Shown here one piece after another: positions 39,382-40,453 of a DNA stretch of 40,453 nt (positions within the stretch are counted from its first letter, which is position 1; every line of letters begins with the position of its first letter). The notes under the pieces were generated by a model. That model did not search any database, had not been told where the DNA came from, and saw nothing but the letters and a program-made list of their open reading frames with translations. The stretch is from Thermoleophilia bacterium. Its GTDB lineage: Bacteria; Actinomycetota; Thermoleophilia; Gaiellales; SKUG01. The translations under genes were made by a program, and so were the position numbers. The stretch lies in the NCBI GenBank assembly GCA_025964435.1, contig JAOPYV010000174.1:1-40453 (forward strand), in the 5' to 3' direction.

Positions 39382-40453
39382 CTAGCCCAAGGCGAGGTCG
39401 TAGCCCGCGGGGGTGCGGGCGGGCGCGCCGAGCGTGCGACGTGCGCGGATGCGGCCCTGCGCGAGGCCGGCGAGCTCGGCCGTGAGCGCGCCGATCGTGA
39501 CCGGCTCGTCCGCATTGTTGATGCGCAGGCGGGCGCCGGCCTCGTCGATCGCATCGAGCGCGGCAACGGCGCGCGGGCCAGCCGGGCCGGCGGCGATCTG
39601 CGTGAGCGCCGCCTGGCGGTCGCGGTTGGCGACGGCCTCGGTGGCACCGGCGGCGAGCGCGAGCACGTCGCGCCACCAGCTGGCGAGGTCGTCGAGGCTG
39701 GCCTGCAGCTCCAGCACGCGAGCGCGGCGGGCGCGGCGCGTCGTGCGGCTCTCGGCGCCCTGCGTGTTCGACTTGGCGTTGAAGGTGCGCTTCTCGGCGG
39801 GTGCCATGCGCTCGGCCATGATCGAGAACTCGGCGGTCGCCTCGGCCGTCGCGGCCTCGCTGGCGGTGTTGGCGCGCGCGAGGATGACGTTGGCGAGCTC
39901 CATCGGCGCGACCTGTCCGGACGCGACCGACTGCATCACCGGCAGCAGGTCGGCGCGACGCTGGGCGTCGATGCCTCCGGTTGCCAGCGAGATGGCACGC
40001 ACCAGGTCGCCGCGCGCCGCGCGCGCGACGCCGGTCAGGTCCATGCCCATCGTCGTGGCGACGGCCGCCTCGTCGATGCCGTGCGCGCGCAGCGCCGCGA
40101 CGAGCAGCGCGTCGGGCACCGGCGGGAAGTCGATCTGGATCACGCGTGAGCGGATCGTCGGCAGGATCCGCGCCGGGCGCTCGGCCAGCAGCACGAATAC
40201 GACGCGGCCTGCAGGCTCCTCGAGCGACTTGAGCAGGCTGTTTCCTGCGCCGGCGTTGTCGCTGGAGAGCGTGTCGGCGTGCTCGATCACGACGACCTGG
40301 CCACTCGCCTCGAAGGGCATGCGGGTCACCGTCTCGGCGACCTCGCGGACCTGGTCGATCGCGATGCTGCCGCCCTCGGGAGAGATCCACGCAAGGTCCG
40401 GGTGCACGCGGCGACGCACGCGGCCGCACACTGCACAGTCGTCGCCGCCACCG
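39382..40453 (-). CDS. holB: DNA polymerase III delta' subunit, 5' end outside window
   Basis: The C-terminal ~357 residues of a clamp-loader delta' subunit; the reading frame is open to the window edge. The edge begins with GGGDDCAVCGRVRRRVHPDL, the end of the zinc-binding cysteines before the HPD motif. Then come IAIDQVREVAETVTRMPFEA, VVVIEHADTLSSDNAGAGNSLLKSLEEPAGRVVFVLLAE (the sensor/ATP-like core) and RILPTIRSRVIQIDF with the SRC-like switch. The remainder is the AAA+ lid and the less conserved collar domain. It helps load the sliding clamp for replication. The start lies outside the sequence, so no comment on its regulation is possible. Confidence 0.9.
   Translation of the reverse strand, partial: GGGDDCAVCGRVRRRVHPDLAWISPEGGSIAIDQVREVAETVTRMPFEASGQVVVIEHADTLSSDNAGAGNSLLKSLEEPAGRVVFVLLAERPARILPTIRSRVIQIDFPPVPDALLVAALRAHGIDEAAVATTMGMDLTGVARAARGDLVRAISLATGGIDAQRRADLLPVMQSVASGQVAPMELANVILARANTASEAATAEATAEFSIMAERMAPAEKRTFNAKSNTQGAESRTTRRARRARVLELQASLDDLASWWRDVLALAAGATEAVANRDRQAALTQIAAGPAGPRAVAALDAIDEAGARLRINNADEPVTIGALTAELAGLAQGRIRARRTLGAPARTPAGYDLALG

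Noticed and set aside
1-40453. CRISPR array, tRNA, rRNA, insertion sequence or attachment site
   Set aside because: No regularly spaced direct repeats, cloverleaf, transposase motif or tRNA end with a repeat was seen by reading; weak or degenerate examples could be missed without a search tool.

Overview
The window is GC-rich, densely packed bacterial chromosome. Codons end mostly in G or C, and overlapping or leaderless starts are common. This composition, the hexamers of the form xAxxxT placed 6-8 bases before start codons, and the mix of families (CsoR, TIGR02587/02588, tandem GNAT, ACT-malic enzyme, ECF sigma) suggest an actinomycete-like organism. A member of Actinomycetota, perhaps Thermoleophilia, is my inference; no rRNA or marker tree is available here. 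I see no prophage, insertion sequence, CRISPR array, tRNA or rRNA gene, so this looks like core-plus-accessory chromosome.

Layout. 0-6.3 kb: ABC-F ATPase, site-2-type membrane protease, an unknown gene diverging from a nuclease lipoprotein, SelO, and a small unknown gene closed by a strong hairpin. 6.4-12.7 kb: drug-export type ABC pair, lipoprotein phosphoesterase, the TIGR02587/TIGR02588 membrane pair, and on the other strand an acidic protein coupled to a YkvA-like protein and an NlpC/P60 hydrolase. 12.8-17.7 kb: secreted unknown protein, three small + strand genes ending in a YqhA-like protein, a 217-base palindromic element, a lipoprotein-GNAT-unknown operon and a TetR regulator. 17.7-20.6 kb: a compact copper-resistance module, CsoR diverging from CopZ-CopA across a perfect CsoR-type box. 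20.6-26.7 kb: a second long palindromic element, purD, a MarR regulator with a doubtful N-terminus, a 30-residue membrane protein, an SRPBCC protein, an unknown gene coupled to an ImmA/IrrE-like protein lacking the catalytic glutamate, a frameshifted MFS transporter and a small zincin. 26.7-31.1 kb: a second phosphoesterase, a DUF4091 lipoprotein, a rhomboid protease and a DnaQ-like exonuclease. 31.2-35.2 kb: a PadR-ATPase-FtsX permease operon behind a perfect palindromic operator. 35.3-40.45 kb: two small lipoproteins behind an ACT-malic enzyme, an SDR, a strong bidirectional terminator, an ECF sigma factor and the 3' part of holB.

Themes. Copper homeostasis, export or envelope stress (two ABC exporters, rhomboid, S2P, NlpC/P60, several lipoproteins) and housekeeping genes (purD, holB, malic enzyme, ABC-F) are interleaved. 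The observations most worth following are: the ImmA-like protein with HALGH instead of HExxH; three short lipoproteins that look paralogous and sit in unrelated operons; two long intergenic inverted-repeat elements; the unannotated 30-residue membrane peptide; the MFS frameshift; and a consistent leaderless promoter grammar that helps to fix many start codons.
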